A stretch of 64,000 nt of DNA from positions 32,208 to 96,207 of the forward strand of contig SCRN01000012.1 in the NCBI GenBank assembly GCA_004322045.1, given 5' to 3'. Source of the stretch: Paraburkholderia sp. (GTDB taxonomy: Bacteria > Pseudomonadota > Gammaproteobacteria > Burkholderiales > Burkholderiaceae). Made by a program: the position numbers and the translations under genes. This document shows, in pieces, positions 17,099 to 26,932 of the stretch; the stretch's first letter is position 1, and each line of letters begins with the position of its first letter. The notes below the pieces were generated by a model that saw only the letters and a program-made list of their open reading frames with translations, ran no database searches and was not told where the DNA came from.

Positions 17099-18049
17099 AT
17101 GAATTCCCCCGTCTCCGCCCATCAAGGCCCGCGCCTACCCACAAAGATTCTCATTGCGGTCGATCCGTCCCCTGCCTCGCAACGCGCCGTCGCCTATGCG
17201 CGCAACATGATCGCCGCAGGCGCACAGGTGCGGCTGGTCAGCATCGCCGAAGACCCGCGTACGCTCGTTCCGCTAGGCACGCTCGCCAGCGCCACGCTGG
17301 ATGCGGCGCGCGATGAGCTATTGCGCGATGCCCAGCAAGCGCTCGCCAAAGCCAAGGACGCCTTCGCCGGACGAGACGCGCAGGTCGATACCGAGGAAGT
17401 CGACCTTGCAAAGCACGGCGGCAACATCGTCGACGCGCTGCTCGAGGCCGCGCAAGCATCGGGGGCAGAGCTCATCGTAGCGGGCGCCCGTCAACACCAC
17501 GGCATCCTGCGCTGGATCGAAGGCGGCGTATCAGCGCCGCTGGCGCGGCTCGCCGGTTGCCCGATCCTGATAGTGCCGGCCGCCTATGAAGGCGAGGTCG
17601 ATCGCGCCCCGCAACGCATCGTCTTCGCCGTGGACGGCAGCCCGCATGCCACACAGGCATTGCATTACGGAAAGCGCCTCGTCGCGCCCGATACCTCGCT
17701 CCTTGCTTTGTATGTCATCGATCGCGCGGTGCGTCTGAGCGATCTCGTGCCCATCGACGTGCTCGAGGACGCCTTCATCGAACAGGGAACGAAAGCGCTT
17801 GCCGACGCGAAATCGACGTTGGCCGAGGCCTCCGTCCACACGAGCACGCGTCTGGCTAAGACTGCGCACACGCAGGACGATGTGGCTCAGACGATCGTTC
17901 GCGAGGCCGACGCCTGGAACGCGGAACTCATCGTCATGGGCACGCATGGGCGCCGCGGCGTCGCACGGTGGCTGCTCGGCAGCGTTGCCGAACGCGTCGC
18001 GCGCCTTTCCAGCGTGCCGCTTCTGCTCGTTCACGGCAGCCAAACCTAG
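17099..18049 (+). CDS. Tandem-domain universal stress protein
   Basis: The 316-residue protein consists of two UspA domains, about residues 15-155 and 160-312. The first starts KILIAVDPSPASQRAV and the second RIVFAVDGSPHATQAL. The second domain retains the nucleotide-binding motif GTHGRRGVARWLLGSV; the matching stretch of the first domain (GARQHHGILRWIEGG) is degenerate, so only the second may bind ATP. I chose the ATG at 17099 for its AAGGAGC site. Tandem Usp proteins of this kind are commonly induced by oxygen limitation, and here a perfect FNR-type box lies 69 bases upstream. Confidence 0.9.
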   Translation: MNSPVSAHQGPRLPTKILIAVDPSPASQRAVAYARNMIAAGAQVRLVSIAEDPRTLVPLGTLASATLDAARDELLRDAQQALAKAKDAFAGRDAQVDTEEVDLAKHGGNIVDALLEAAQASGAELIVAGARQHHGILRWIEGGVSAPLARLAGCPILIVPAAYEGEVDRAPQRIVFAVDGSPHATQALHYGKRLVAPDTSLLALYVIDRAVRLSDLVPIDVLEDAFIEQGTKALADAKSTLAEASVHTSTRLAKTAHTQDDVAQTIVREADAWNAELIVMGTHGRRGVARWLLGSVAERVARLSSVPLLLVHGSQT

Positions 18050-18167
18050 CGCAGCGCGTTGACCGCCCCGTTCTGACGCCCCCGGTGCGCGCGCGTTTTC
18101 GATGACGCGCCCTCCGGGAACGAAACTTGCAGCGCTCTCGCGCCTAGACCAAACTGCCGAGAGTGAT

Positions 18168-20357
18168 ATGCCGAGCATGACGTCGATCGCCGAAGGGCTT
18201 CCTTTTCCTTTGGGGGCAAGCTGGGACGGCGCGGGGGTGAACTTCGCGCTGTTCTCGGCGAATGCGACCAAAGTCGAGTTGTGCCTGTTCGACGAAGCGG
18301 GCCATCGTGAGCTCGAACGCATCGAATTACCCGAATATACCGACGAAGTCTGGCACATGTACGTGCCGGGCCTCGCGCCGGGAGCCGTCTACGGTTACCG
18401 CGTGCATGGTCCATACGAGCCCGAAGCGGGCCATCGCTTCAATCCGAACAAGCTGCTGCTCGATCCCTACGCCAAAGCGCACGTCGGTGCTTTGAAATGG
18501 GACCATGCCGTATTCGGCTACACGATCGGCGCAGACGGCGACGATCTGACATTCGACGAGCGCGATAGCGCGCCGTTCGTGCCCAAGTGCGTGGTGGTCG
18601 ACCAAAATTTCTCGTGGACGCACCCCATGCGCGTGCGCGTACCGTGGGATCGCACCGTCATCTACGAACTGCATGTGCGCGGCTATACGAAGCACCACCC
18701 CGGCATTGCGCAACGGCTGCGCGGCACGTTCGAAGGCCTGGCCCAGAACGAAGTGGTGGACTACATCAGGCACTTGGGCGTGACCGCCGTCGAATTGATG
18801 CCGATTCATTCGTTCGTCAACGACAGCTACCTGCTCGACAAAGGACTCACGAACTACTGGGGATACAACACGATCGGCTTCTTCGCGGCCGATCCGCGTT
18901 TCTTTGCGCGCGGCGCGGATGCGATTCGCGAGTTCAAAGAGATGATCGACCGCTACCACGACGCAGGGCTCGAAGTCATTCTCGACGTGGTCTACAACCA
19001 TACTGCCGAAGGCAATGAGCGCGGCCCCACGCTGTCGTTTCGCGGCATCGACAACGCATCGTATTACCGGCTGCTGCCCGATCAGCAGCGCTACTACATC
19101 AACGATACGGGCACCGGCAACACGCTGAACCTATCCCACCCCCGCGTGCTGCAATTGGTCACCGACAGCTTGCGCTATTGGGTGGGGGAAATGAACGTCG
19201 ACGGGTTTCGCTTCGACCTTGCGACGATTCTTGCGCGCGAACCATACGGTTTCGACGAGGGCGGCAGCTTCCTGCACAGTTGCAGGCAAGATCCCGTCCT
19301 ATCGAGCGTCAAGCTTATCGCCGAGCCGTGGGATTGCGGCCCCGGCGGCTATCAAGTCGGCGGCTTCCCGCCCGGGTGGGCCGAATGGAACGATCGGTTC
19401 CGCGACACCGTGCGCGCGTTCTGGAAGGGCGACGAGGGCGTCGCGGCCGAACTGGCGAGCCGGATCACCGGTTCGGGCGACAAGTTCAACCGACGCGGGC
19501 GACGACCGTGGGCCAGCGTGAACTTCGTGACGGCGCATGACGGCTTTACGCTGAACGATCTCGTTTCGTACAACGAGAAACACAATGAAGCGAACGGCGA
19601 AGACAACAACGACGGCCACGCCGACAACAAATCCTGGAACTGCGGCGCCGAGGGGCCAACCGACGATGCGCAGATCGGCGCCTTGCGCGAACGGCAGAAA
19701 CGCAACCTGCTGGCCACCCTGCTCTTTTCTCAAGGCACGCCGATGATCGTTGCCGGCGACGAATTCGGCCGCACGCAATGCGGCAACAACAATGCATATT
19801 GTCAGGACAACGAAATAAGTTGGACCGACTGGGAGGGAATCGACGACGATGGGCGCGCGTTGACCGACTTCGTCATCAAGCTGACGACGCTGCGTCATAC
19901 GCTCCCTGTTCTGCGCCGCAATCGCTTTCTAACAGGCCAATTCGACGAGCGCCAGCAACTGAGCGAAGTGCGCTGGTTGAGCCCGGCCGGCGACGATCTT
20001 ACGGAGGACCAATGGAACGATCCGTCGATGCGATGCTTCGGCGTATTGCTCGACGGCCGCGCGCAGACGAGCGGCATTCGCGGGCCGGCTTCCGACGCCA
20101 CGTTGCTCATCGTGATGAACGCCCACCATGACGTCGTCGAATTCAAACTACCCGACATCGCGGGCAGCGATCAATGGCGTTGCCTCATCGACACGAACGT
20201 GCCCGTGCGCGACGAATTACCCGATTTCGAATCGGGTGACATCTATCAAGTGACGGGGCGTTCGCTGCTTCTTTTTGCGCTGCACGCAAAGGGCCAAACG
20301 CAGCGCATTTTCGTGAGCCTCGGCAAGAAATTAACCGAAGACGCCGACACGAAGTGA
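18168..20357 (+). CDS. glgX: Glycogen debranching enzyme (isoamylase type)
   Basis: This 729-residue enzyme hydrolyses alpha-1,6 branches in glycogen or limit dextrins in the cytoplasm. It has an N-terminal CBM48-like region (FPLGASWDGAGVNFALFSANAT) and a GH13 catalytic barrel. Visible GH13 motifs are VVYNHTAEGNE, DGFRFDLA with the nucleophilic aspartate, LIAEPWDCG with the acid/base glutamate, and VTAHDGFT. Length matches GlgX/TreX proteins (about 650-750). I prefer the ATG at 18168 (GAGAG upstream); one at 18102 would add 22 atypical residues. No other glycogen genes are adjacent; it follows the usp gene in the same direction by 118 bases. Confidence 0.93.
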   Translation: MPSMTSIAEGLPFPLGASWDGAGVNFALFSANATKVELCLFDEAGHRELERIELPEYTDEVWHMYVPGLAPGAVYGYRVHGPYEPEAGHRFNPNKLLLDPYAKAHVGALKWDHAVFGYTIGADGDDLTFDERDSAPFVPKCVVVDQNFSWTHPMRVRVPWDRTVIYELHVRGYTKHHPGIAQRLRGTFEGLAQNEVVDYIRHLGVTAVELMPIHSFVNDSYLLDKGLTNYWGYNTIGFFAADPRFFARGADAIREFKEMIDRYHDAGLEVILDVVYNHTAEGNERGPTLSFRGIDNASYYRLLPDQQRYYINDTGTGNTLNLSHPRVLQLVTDSLRYWVGEMNVDGFRFDLATILAREPYGFDEGGSFLHSCRQDPVLSSVKLIAEPWDCGPGGYQVGGFPPGWAEWNDRFRDTVRAFWKGDEGVAAELASRITGSGDKFNRRGRRPWASVNFVTAHDGFTLNDLVSYNEKHNEANGEDNNDGHADNKSWNCGAEGPTDDAQIGALRERQKRNLLATLLFSQGTPMIVAGDEFGRTQCGNNNAYCQDNEISWTDWEGIDDDGRALTDFVIKLTTLRHTLPVLRRNRFLTGQFDERQQLSEVRWLSPAGDDLTEDQWNDPSMRCFGVLLDGRAQTSGIRGPASDATLLIVMNAHHDVVEFKLPDIAGSDQWRCLIDTNVPVRDELPDFESGDIYQVTGRSLLLFALHAKGQTQRIFVSLGKKLTEDADTK

Positions 20358-20690
20358 GGCACGGCGCGAGCGGCGCAGGGCCAGCGATGCCTTCGCGCCT
20401 CGTTATGAGCCGTAGCCGCGGTAGCCGCCGTATCAGTGCTCTTCGCCCTTCCCGCCTTGCGAAGCGCTCGCAGGCTCGCCCTAAGCAAAGCCCAGCGGCG
20501 CCCGAGGGACGTGCTCGTCGAGGCGGAAAGTGATACCGTTCGACGGCGTGCGCTCGCTCAGGCTCGACTTCTTTCCGGACACATTACGGATTCTCGTAGT
20601 GTCTTTCGATCCTTCCGAAGAAGGTCGCGCTTTGCGCACACGCACCAACCAAAGCAAAGCAAAGCAAAGCTCAAATCCAAGGAGGAGACA
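20358..20690. other. Intergenic region with AAAGC repeats before binding-protein gene
   Basis: These 333 bases lie between glgX and the amino-acid binding-protein gene. I see no convincing gene. Near the right end, at about 20651-20670, the pentamer AAAGC is repeated four times in tandem directly upstream of the GGAGGAG ribosome binding site of the next gene. Confidence 0.45.
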
Positions 20691-21503
20691 ATGCAACCGA
20701 AGAACGTCATCAAGGTGCTTTTCCGCAGCGCGCTGCTCGCCGCAGCATTCAGCTTCGTCGGCACGGCCGCTCACGCCGAAGACCTGCTTCAAACCGTCAA
20801 GACGAACGGCGTGCTGCGCGTCGGTCTGGAGGGCACCTACCCGCCCTTCGATTACCGCAATTCGGCGGGAGAACTGGAAGGCTTCGACGTCGATGTCGCG
20901 AAAGCCTTGGCGGCGAAGCTCGGGGTGAAGACGCAATTCATCGCCACGGAGTGGAGCGGTATTCTCGCAGGGCTTCAGGCCGGCAAGTTCGACGTCATCG
21001 TGAATCAAGTCACGATCACGCCGCAACGCAAGGAAGCGCTCGATTTCAGCCAGCCCTACACCTATTCGGCGGCCCAATTGATTCAGCGGGCCAACGACAA
21101 GCGAGCGTTCACATCGCTGGCCGAATTCAAAGGCGACAAGAAGCTCGGCGTGACGCTCGGAACCAACTACGACCAGATGGCGCGCGCGGTTGCCGACATC
21201 AACGTTCAAACGTATCCGGGCGCTCCCGAGAAGCTGCGCGACCTTGCCTCCGGGCGCATCGACGCGACGTTGGACGATCGGCTCATGCTGCCGTACATCA
21301 TCAAGACGTCTCAGCTTCCGCTTCGTGCCGGCAATATCCTGAAGGGCGGCGAACAAGAAATGGGGATCCCCTTCCGCAAGGGCAATCCTCAGTTCGAGAA
21401 GGCGGTCAACGACGCCCTTACCGCAATGAAACAAGACGGCACGCTGGCAAAGATTTCGAACCACTGGTTCGGCTCCGACGTGACTCACCCCGTCGCGCAA
21501 TAG
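20691..21503 (+). CDS. Amino acid ABC transporter substrate-binding protein
   Basis: This 270-residue periplasmic solute-binding protein of family 3 begins with a signal peptide (cleavage near AAHA-ED, residue 29). The mature protein opens LLQTVKTNGVLRVGLEGTYPPFDY and has GFDVDVAKALA, both typical of polar amino-acid or cystine binding proteins (TcyA/FliY type). The ATG follows GGAGGAGAC. No permease or ATPase gene is next to it, so it is an orphan binding protein that must use a transporter encoded elsewhere or act in sensing. Ligand identity is uncertain, cystine or another polar amino acid being the most likely. Confidence 0.88.
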   Translation: MQPKNVIKVLFRSALLAAAFSFVGTAAHAEDLLQTVKTNGVLRVGLEGTYPPFDYRNSAGELEGFDVDVAKALAAKLGVKTQFIATEWSGILAGLQAGKFDVIVNQVTITPQRKEALDFSQPYTYSAAQLIQRANDKRAFTSLAEFKGDKKLGVTLGTNYDQMARAVADINVQTYPGAPEKLRDLASGRIDATLDDRLMLPYIIKTSQLPLRAGNILKGGEQEMGIPFRKGNPQFEKAVNDALTAMKQDGTLAKISNHWFGSDVTHPVAQ

Positions 21504-21517
21504 TCGTTCGGGTCCCC

Positions 21518-21552
21518 GTGCGCCCTGCGGCAATAGCCCGCCGCAGGCGCAC
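21518..21552. terminator. Hairpin after binding-protein gene
   Basis: GTGCGCCCTGCGG and CCGCAGGCGCAC pair over 12 bases with one bulged C and a 10-base loop, starting 14 bases after the stop codon. There is no T-run, so it may terminate weakly or protect the mRNA end. Confidence 0.5.
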
Positions 21553-21577
21553 TGTGCAAGCAACCCAACGCGCAAGC

Positions 21578-21591
21578 TTGACCTTCGTCAA
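21578..21591. promoter_or_regulatory. FNR/ANR-type box upstream of cation exporter
   Basis: TTGACCTTCGTCAA is a perfect TTGAC-N4-GTCAA dyad. It ends 99 bases before the start of the cation diffusion facilitator gene and repeats the half-sites seen at 17016. Confidence 0.68.
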
Positions 21592-21690
21592 ACGAGACGG
21601 CGCCGCACGCGCCAGAATCGGGGCATACGCGCCGCGCGCAGCCCGGCATCCATGCAAACGCGACAACGTGTCCACGTGTAAGCGCACTCG

Positions 21691-22632
21691 ATGAATCCAC
21701 AAGCCGCCTTCGACGACGATACGGAAGATCCCGCCGCCTCAACAGCCGCGCGCTCTGCCGCCGCGTCGCGCAGTACCTGGGTCAGCGTCGCAGTCAATCT
21801 TGCGCTGACGCTGGGCCAAGTCACCGCAGGCATTCTCTCTCGCTCGCAGGGCCTCGTCGCCGACGGCATCCACTCCCTATCCGATCTAATCGCGGACTTC
21901 GTCGTCCTCATTGCGAGCCATCACAGCGCGAAGGGCGCGGACGAAAAACATCCTTACGGCCACCAACGGTTCGAAACCGCCGCTTCCCTAGTGCTCGGCC
22001 TGCTGCTTGCGGCGGTTGGGATCGGCATGCTTTGGTCGGCCGTGCGCAAGCTCGAAGCGCCAGCGGCCATTCAGCGCGTGCACGTCCTGGCGTTATGGGT
22101 CGCCGTCGCCGCATTGATCGCGAAGGAGTTGCTGTTTCGCTACATGCTGGCCGTGGCTAAGCGCGTGAAATCGAGCATGCTCGTCGCCAACGCCTGGCAC
22201 GCTCGATCGGATGCAGCCTCGTCCCTGGTCGTGAGCGTCGGCATCGTGGGCAATCTCGCGGGCTATCCGATCCTCGATCCGATCGCCGCGCTCATCGTGG
22301 GCTTGCTCGTGCTGAAAATGGGCGCCGAATTCGGCTGGGATGCCATACACGATTTGATGGATCGCTCGGCGGACGAGCATGAGATCGACGCGATTCGCCA
22401 GACGCTGCTCGCCACACCGGGCGTGCAAGGCGTTCATGATCTGCGCACGCGCAAGATGGGCGACATGATCGTTGCCGACGCCCATCTCGAAGTGGATGCG
22501 GCGATTCCCGTGGAAGCCGGGCACGAGATCGCCGTGGCGGCACGTCGGAACGTGCTGTCGCGCCACCGGGTATTGAACGTCATGACGCACGTGGACCCGG
22601 TGAAGCGAACCGTTCCCGCAACCGAGCGCTAA
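21691..22632 (+). CDS. Cation diffusion facilitator (CDF) transporter
   Basis: This 313-residue inner-membrane protein has six hydrophobic segments followed by a cytoplasmic C-terminal domain, the CDF layout. The family metal-site motifs are present: SLSDLIADFVV in the second segment (Asp pair) and HARSDAASSL in the fifth (His-x-x-x-Asp), plus the conserved HPYGHQRFE. CDF proteins export Zn, Fe, Mn or related divalent metals by proton antiport. An FNR-type box lies 99 bases upstream, so expression is probably raised when oxygen is low; an iron or zinc role under those conditions is a guess. It is convergent with the exporter operon. Confidence 0.92.
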   Translation: MNPQAAFDDDTEDPAASTAARSAAASRSTWVSVAVNLALTLGQVTAGILSRSQGLVADGIHSLSDLIADFVVLIASHHSAKGADEKHPYGHQRFETAASLVLGLLLAAVGIGMLWSAVRKLEAPAAIQRVHVLALWVAVAALIAKELLFRYMLAVAKRVKSSMLVANAWHARSDAASSLVVSVGIVGNLAGYPILDPIAALIVGLLVLKMGAEFGWDAIHDLMDRSADEHEIDAIRQTLLATPGVQGVHDLRTRKMGDMIVADAHLEVDAAIPVEAGHEIAVAARRNVLSRHRVLNVMTHVDPVKRTVPATER

Positions 22633-22651
22633 CTCGCGCTGCGCACGCGAG
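22633..22651. terminator. Short GC hairpin between convergent genes
   Basis: CTCGCG and CGCGAG form a 6-bp stem with a seven-base loop in the 32-bp gap between the CDF gene and the exporter operon. It is a weak candidate because it lacks a T-run. Confidence 0.3.
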
Positions 22652-22664
22652 CGGACTTTCACCG

Positions 22665-23831
22665 TCAACGAGACTGCACGCGAGCGTGGTCCGCGAGCGT
22701 GCTCGGCGGGTACACCACGACGCTCTCTCGCTCGCGAAGGCCGTCGAGCACCTGCGCAACGTCCGCATTGCGCTGTCCGACCCGCACCACACGTTGCGTT
22801 GCTCGCCCGTCGGCCACCGCGAAAACGCACCACTGCTCGCCGCAACGGAACAACGCGCCGATAGGCACACTGAGCACGTCGGCTCGCTCCCAAATCACGA
22901 TTCTGCCCTGCACTCGATAGCCGTCGTTCAAACGCCCTGGCGAACCGAGCAGATCGCCTACCACGCGCACGCGCTGCTCTTCCACACCCAGCGCCGACAC
23001 CTTGGTAAACGCGCCGGGTTCGACCACCCGCACCTTAGCGTCGATCGGCGTGTCACCGCCCCACTCCTCCAGCGACACGCGCATGCCCGGGCCGATTTTG
23101 ACGGCGTCGGTCGACAGCACATCGATCACCACCTCGTAGCGCGACGGATCGGCCAACAGCATGACTGGCGCCCCGGCGGCCGTCACGCGTTCGCTCTTTT
23201 CGTCGACGCGTAGCACCGTCGCATCCACGGGCGCCCGCACCTCCACGGGGTGGCCGGTTTCCAGCGCCTTCAAATTGGCGACCGCGGCTCGCACTTCGGC
23301 CCCTGCAGCCCGCTCTCTCGCGCGCGCGGCGAGCAGATCGCTAGTGCTCGATGCTTGCGCCGCACGCAACTGTTCGAGCGTCTGACGTGAAATCGCGCCG
23401 ATATCGTGCATCGCTTGTCCACGCTCGCGCTCGCGTCGCGCCTGCGAAACGTCGGCCTGCGCGTGCTCGACGCGTGCTTTCGCCTCGCGATATGATGCCT
23501 CGGCTGCCTCCACGCGCGCTTGCTGTTCGGCGCTCTCGCCGGGCGTCATCGGCGCCGGCACGACTACCGCCACGACCTGCCCGGCGCGCACGCGATCGCC
23601 TTCGCGCAGGTCCACGCGCAATAAGCGGCCCGCGATCGGCGCGGTGATCACATAGCGATCGTGCGCGCGGATCTCGCCATCCTCGTCGATCGTTACCAGT
23701 AAAGGCCCGCGTTTCACGGTTGCGGTATCGACCACCATCGGCGTCGGCCAGAATGCATAAGCCAACGTCAGGACAACGGCCAATAAGCCCGCTGCGAACA
23801 ACGGCAATCGGTATGCTCGGCGGCTCTTCAT
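22665..23831 (-). CDS. HlyD/MacA-type membrane fusion protein
   Basis: The 388-residue periplasmic adaptor has one N-terminal membrane anchor (residues 8-28), then a lipoyl half-motif (GEIRAHDRYVITAPIAGR), a long coiled-coil hairpin (about 100-200, rich in Ala, Glu, Arg) and a second lipoyl half (VRAPVDATVLRV). This is the RND/ABC membrane-fusion layout. I chose the ATG at 23831 because it overlaps the permease stop as ATGA; the open frame continues far upstream only as a shadow of the permease. It is the last gene of an apparent eight-gene operon and partners the permease and ATPase. Confidence 0.88.
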   Translation of the reverse strand: MKSRRAYRLPLFAAGLLAVVLTLAYAFWPTPMVVDTATVKRGPLLVTIDEDGEIRAHDRYVITAPIAGRLLRVDLREGDRVRAGQVVAVVVPAPMTPGESAEQQARVEAAEASYREAKARVEHAQADVSQARRERERGQAMHDIGAISRQTLEQLRAAQASSTSDLLAARARERAAGAEVRAAVANLKALETGHPVEVRAPVDATVLRVDEKSERVTAAGAPVMLLADPSRYEVVIDVLSTDAVKIGPGMRVSLEEWGGDTPIDAKVRVVEPGAFTKVSALGVEEQRVRVVGDLLGSPGRLNDGYRVQGRIVIWERADVLSVPIGALFRCGEQWCVFAVADGRATQRVVRVGQRNADVAQVLDGLRERESVVVYPPSTLADHARVQSR

Positions 23832-26197
23832 GACTCCCTCGCCTTGAGCACGGCTACGATATCGAGCCGCCGGATCTTCCACGCCACGACCACGCCGGAC
23901 GCCGCGACCGCTGCGGCGGTCACGATCGCCGCGTAAGCAAAGGTGGATGAAGCGACCACGAGCGGCAATCGATACAGGTCGGTTTCGAGGCGCCGAACCA
24001 ACAAGGCGCACACGCCATAGCCCAACGCGAGCCCCACCGGCGTCGCGAGCCCGGCCAGCAGAAATTGCTCGCCGAGCAGTATCCACGACACTTCGCCGCG
24101 TGTGAAGCCGAGCACACGCAGCGACGCCAGTTGCTGGACTCGCTCGGAATAAGCGATGCGCATGCCGTTGAACGCGACGCCGAATGCAATGATGCAGGCG
24201 AATGCGAAATTGATCGAGGTCGAGAGCCGGACGCTCTCGTTCATGATCTTGCGAAAACTGTCGATCACCGATTGCCGCAGCGCCACCGCGTTGACCGTGG
24301 GCATACGCTTGAGCGTCGCGTACAAGCGGTCGCGCGCTTGCGGATCGACCTTCAACCAAGCGCCGGACCAGTCGGCGCTTTCTCCGAGCATGCGCGAAAG
24401 CGCTCGCTGGTCCATATAGGCTTGCACCCCCACCATGTCGCCGATTCGGCCTGCAACAGTCGCTCGGCGGGTTTGGCGCTCGCCCTCGAGCACCTGGACC
24501 GTGACGGCGTCCCCCGTTCGAACACGAAGCGCATCGGCCAACTGCGACGAAATGAGGATCCCGTCCGGCGGTACGCGCAACGGCATGCTCCGGTCGTCCA
24601 GCAGACGATGCATTTCGGATGAGGGCGAGATCCCGCTCAGGGATAAACGGCGCGATCGCGATCCGGCCACGAGCTTGACGGGGACATCGCGAAAGGGCTC
24701 GACGCGCAATACCCCGGGCAAGCGCTGCAACGCATAGATCGCACGATGTGATAGGGGCTGCGTAAAAGCGATCGTCAGGTCCTGACGTTCGATGCGCTGA
24801 AATTGAACATCGAAGAGATAATCGATCGCGTCGAAGAAGAATCCTCCCGTTACCAGAATCGCGCTGGCGCAGGCTATCGCAAGAGAGGACAGCAGAGCCA
24901 TGGCGGGCCTGCGCGTGACATTGCGCGCAATCATTCGCCATGTCACGCCGAGATGACGATAGAGTCCGAACCGCTCGGCCCATCCCACGGAGAAATCGGG
25001 GGGAACGGGCGCGCGCAATGCCTCCACGGGCGTGAGCCGCGCCGCTTTGGCGACACTGAATGCCGTCGCACCCATCGCGGCCGCGGCGCTCATCGTGAAG
25101 GCCAGGATAACGACCGCCATATCCACATGAAAGACAAGACGAGCGAAGCGGTAGTACCGAGCGTAAACCTCGATCAGCGTCGAGCCCAATACCATTCCGG
25201 CGGCAACGCCGAGGGCGGCGCCCACGACGGCGATCACGCCCGCGAACTGCAAGTAATGCATCGCGATCCGTGCATTGCCGTATCCGAACGCCTTCATCAA
25301 GCCGATCTGGGCTCGCTGCATATCGACCAGCCGGCCGAGCACGTTTTGCAGCATGAACATCGCGACCAAAAAGAAGATCGCCGGGACATATGTCGCGGTA
25401 ATCCGGTTCTGCGCGATCTCATCCGTAATAAAGCGATTCGACACTTGGTCTTCACGCGTAATCGCCCCCAACCCGCCGTAGGGGGCGAGCGCTCGATCGA
25501 TGCGCGCGACGACGTCCGCCGGATTCGCGCGGTCCTCCAGCGTCAGCGCCAAATCGTTGAATGCCCCCTCCATGCGGAATGCGGCCGAGATGGCATCGCG
25601 GCCCATCCACAACACCCCGTAGTGGCGATTGTCGGGGAAGATCGAACCAGCGCCGGCTTCGTAGATATATTCCGGCGACAGCGCGACGCCGACGATGCGA
25701 ATGCGCTTCCAGCGGCCATTGAGCACGGCGCCGATACGCTGCCCCACTTGCAGGTGGTTCGCTTCGGCGAATGCGGCGCTGATCATGGCTTCGTCATCGC
25801 GCCCAGGCGCGATGTATCGGCCGCTCCTCAAGTGCAATACGTTCAGCGTCGGCCAGGTCTGCTCGGGCACGGAGACAATGTGACCGCTGGCAGGCTCTCT
25901 CAGGCCCGGAACGTCCACCGTCACGTCGGCGACAACGCGCGCCTGAACGCGTCGCACCCCCGGCAGGTCTGCAATGCGCGAGGCGACCGAATCGGGGGCG
26001 CGCTTCAGATGCACGAATAGGTCGGCGAAACGGTACGACGCGTAGTACTCGCGCTGCGCGCCGAGGAGCGCCAGATAAGTGCTGCGCATTGCGACGAACG
26101 TCGCTACGCCGCAAGCGACGACCAGCACCGCCGCGCTCGCCTGCGCGCGAACGTGCCACAAGTCGCGCCATGCCAGCCGAGAGAGCGCGCTTACCAT
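23828..26197 (-). CDS. ABC transporter permease, FtsX/MacB-like, duplicated core
   Basis: The 789-residue protein has two FtsX-type units: a hydrophobic segment near the N-terminus, a large extracytoplasmic part, three clustered segments near residues 260-390, then a second copy starting about 420 with a final three-segment cluster at 660-785. This arrangement occurs in LolCE-like or macrolide/lipid exporters. The ATG at 26197 overlaps the ATPase stop (ATGGTAA); an upstream ATG at 26218 is possible. Together with the ATPase and the fusion protein it would move a substrate from the membrane or periplasm; the cargo is unknown. Confidence 0.87.
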   Translation of the reverse strand: MVSALSRLAWRDLWHVRAQASAAVLVVACGVATFVAMRSTYLALLGAQREYYASYRFADLFVHLKRAPDSVASRIADLPGVRRVQARVVADVTVDVPGLREPASGHIVSVPEQTWPTLNVLHLRSGRYIAPGRDDEAMISAAFAEANHLQVGQRIGAVLNGRWKRIRIVGVALSPEYIYEAGAGSIFPDNRHYGVLWMGRDAISAAFRMEGAFNDLALTLEDRANPADVVARIDRALAPYGGLGAITREDQVSNRFITDEIAQNRITATYVPAIFFLVAMFMLQNVLGRLVDMQRAQIGLMKAFGYGNARIAMHYLQFAGVIAVVGAALGVAAGMVLGSTLIEVYARYYRFARLVFHVDMAVVILAFTMSAAAAMGATAFSVAKAARLTPVEALRAPVPPDFSVGWAERFGLYRHLGVTWRMIARNVTRRPAMALLSSLAIACASAILVTGGFFFDAIDYLFDVQFQRIERQDLTIAFTQPLSHRAIYALQRLPGVLRVEPFRDVPVKLVAGSRSRRLSLSGISPSSEMHRLLDDRSMPLRVPPDGILISSQLADALRVRTGDAVTVQVLEGERQTRRATVAGRIGDMVGVQAYMDQRALSRMLGESADWSGAWLKVDPQARDRLYATLKRMPTVNAVALRQSVIDSFRKIMNESVRLSTSINFAFACIIAFGVAFNGMRIAYSERVQQLASLRVLGFTRGEVSWILLGEQFLLAGLATPVGLALGYGVCALLVRRLETDLYRLPLVVASSTFAYAAIVTAAAVAASGVVVAWKIRRLDIVAVLKARES

Positions 26198-26895
26198 GTC
26201 AGATCCTGCGCGCTGCATCGCCGCGCGTTACGGCGTTCGTCGATGATTGCGCCGCTGCTCATCCTAACGACGCGGTTCGCCATCTCTGCGATCACGGCGT
26301 TGTGCGTGACGACGATGGTCAGCGCGCCAAACTCGCGGTTCACCTGTTCGATCACTTCGAGCACGCGCCTGCCGGTACGAAAATCGAGCGCGCCGGTTGG
26401 CTCATCACACAGCAGCACATCGGGGCGCTTGGCGACCGCTCGGGCAATCGCCACCCGTTGCTGCTCGCCGCCCGACATCTGAGAAGGAAAATGGTCAGCC
26501 AACGCCTCGATCCCAACCATGCGCAACGCCTCGCCGGGATCGACGGGACGCTCGGCGATATCGGTGACGAGCGCAATGTTCTCGCGAGCCGTCAGGCCGG
26601 GTATGAGATTGAAGAATTGAAAAACGAAGCCGACGTGCTCGCGCCGAAAGCGAGTCAGGTCTCGTTCGGTGGCGTCGGACAGGCGATGGTCGCGGTATTG
26701 GATCGAGCCGCTCGTGGGCGTATCGAGTCCCCCCAGCAAGTTCAGCAACGTCGACTTGCCGCTACCCGATGCGCCGAGCAACACGACGAATTCCCCGGCT
26801 TCCAAGTCGAGATTGACGTTCTCGAGCGCATGGACGCTGACGCTACCCATCGGATAAACCTTGGAGACTGCCTGAATCGAAAAGACAGTTTCCAT
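26191..26895 (-). CDS. ABC transporter ATP-binding protein (MacB/LolD type)
   Basis: This 234-residue ATPase has Walker [10 protein letters not shown] (about residues 40-48), the Q-loop in [13 protein letters not shown], the signature [14 protein letters not shown] and Walker [13 protein letters not shown] followed by the H-loop TIVVTHN. The FFNLIPxLT and EPTGALD forms are typical of the MacB/LolD/FtsE branch working with FtsX-like permeases. I chose the ATG at 26895. It is 37 bases after the sensor kinase gene and overlaps the permease start, which supports co-transcription. Confidence 0.92.
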   Translation of the reverse strand: METVFSIQAVSKVYPMGSVSVHALENVNLDLEAGEFVVLLGASGSGKSTLLNLLGGLDTPTSGSIQYRDHRLSDATERDLTRFRREHVGFVFQFFNLIPGLTARENIALVTDIAERPVDPGEALRMVGIEALADHFPSQMSGGEQQRVAIARAVAKRPDVLLCDEPTGALDFRTGRRVLEVIEQVNREFGALTIVVTHNAVIAEMANRVVRMSSGAIIDERRNARRCSAQDLTW

Positions 26896-26932
26896 GATGG
26901 GCTCAACCAGAAACCGGCAAGTGCCGATAACC

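Noticed and set aside
23832..24983. N-terminal extension of the HlyD-type protein
   Set aside because: The extra residues shadow the permease; the ATGA overlap at 23831 fixes the start.
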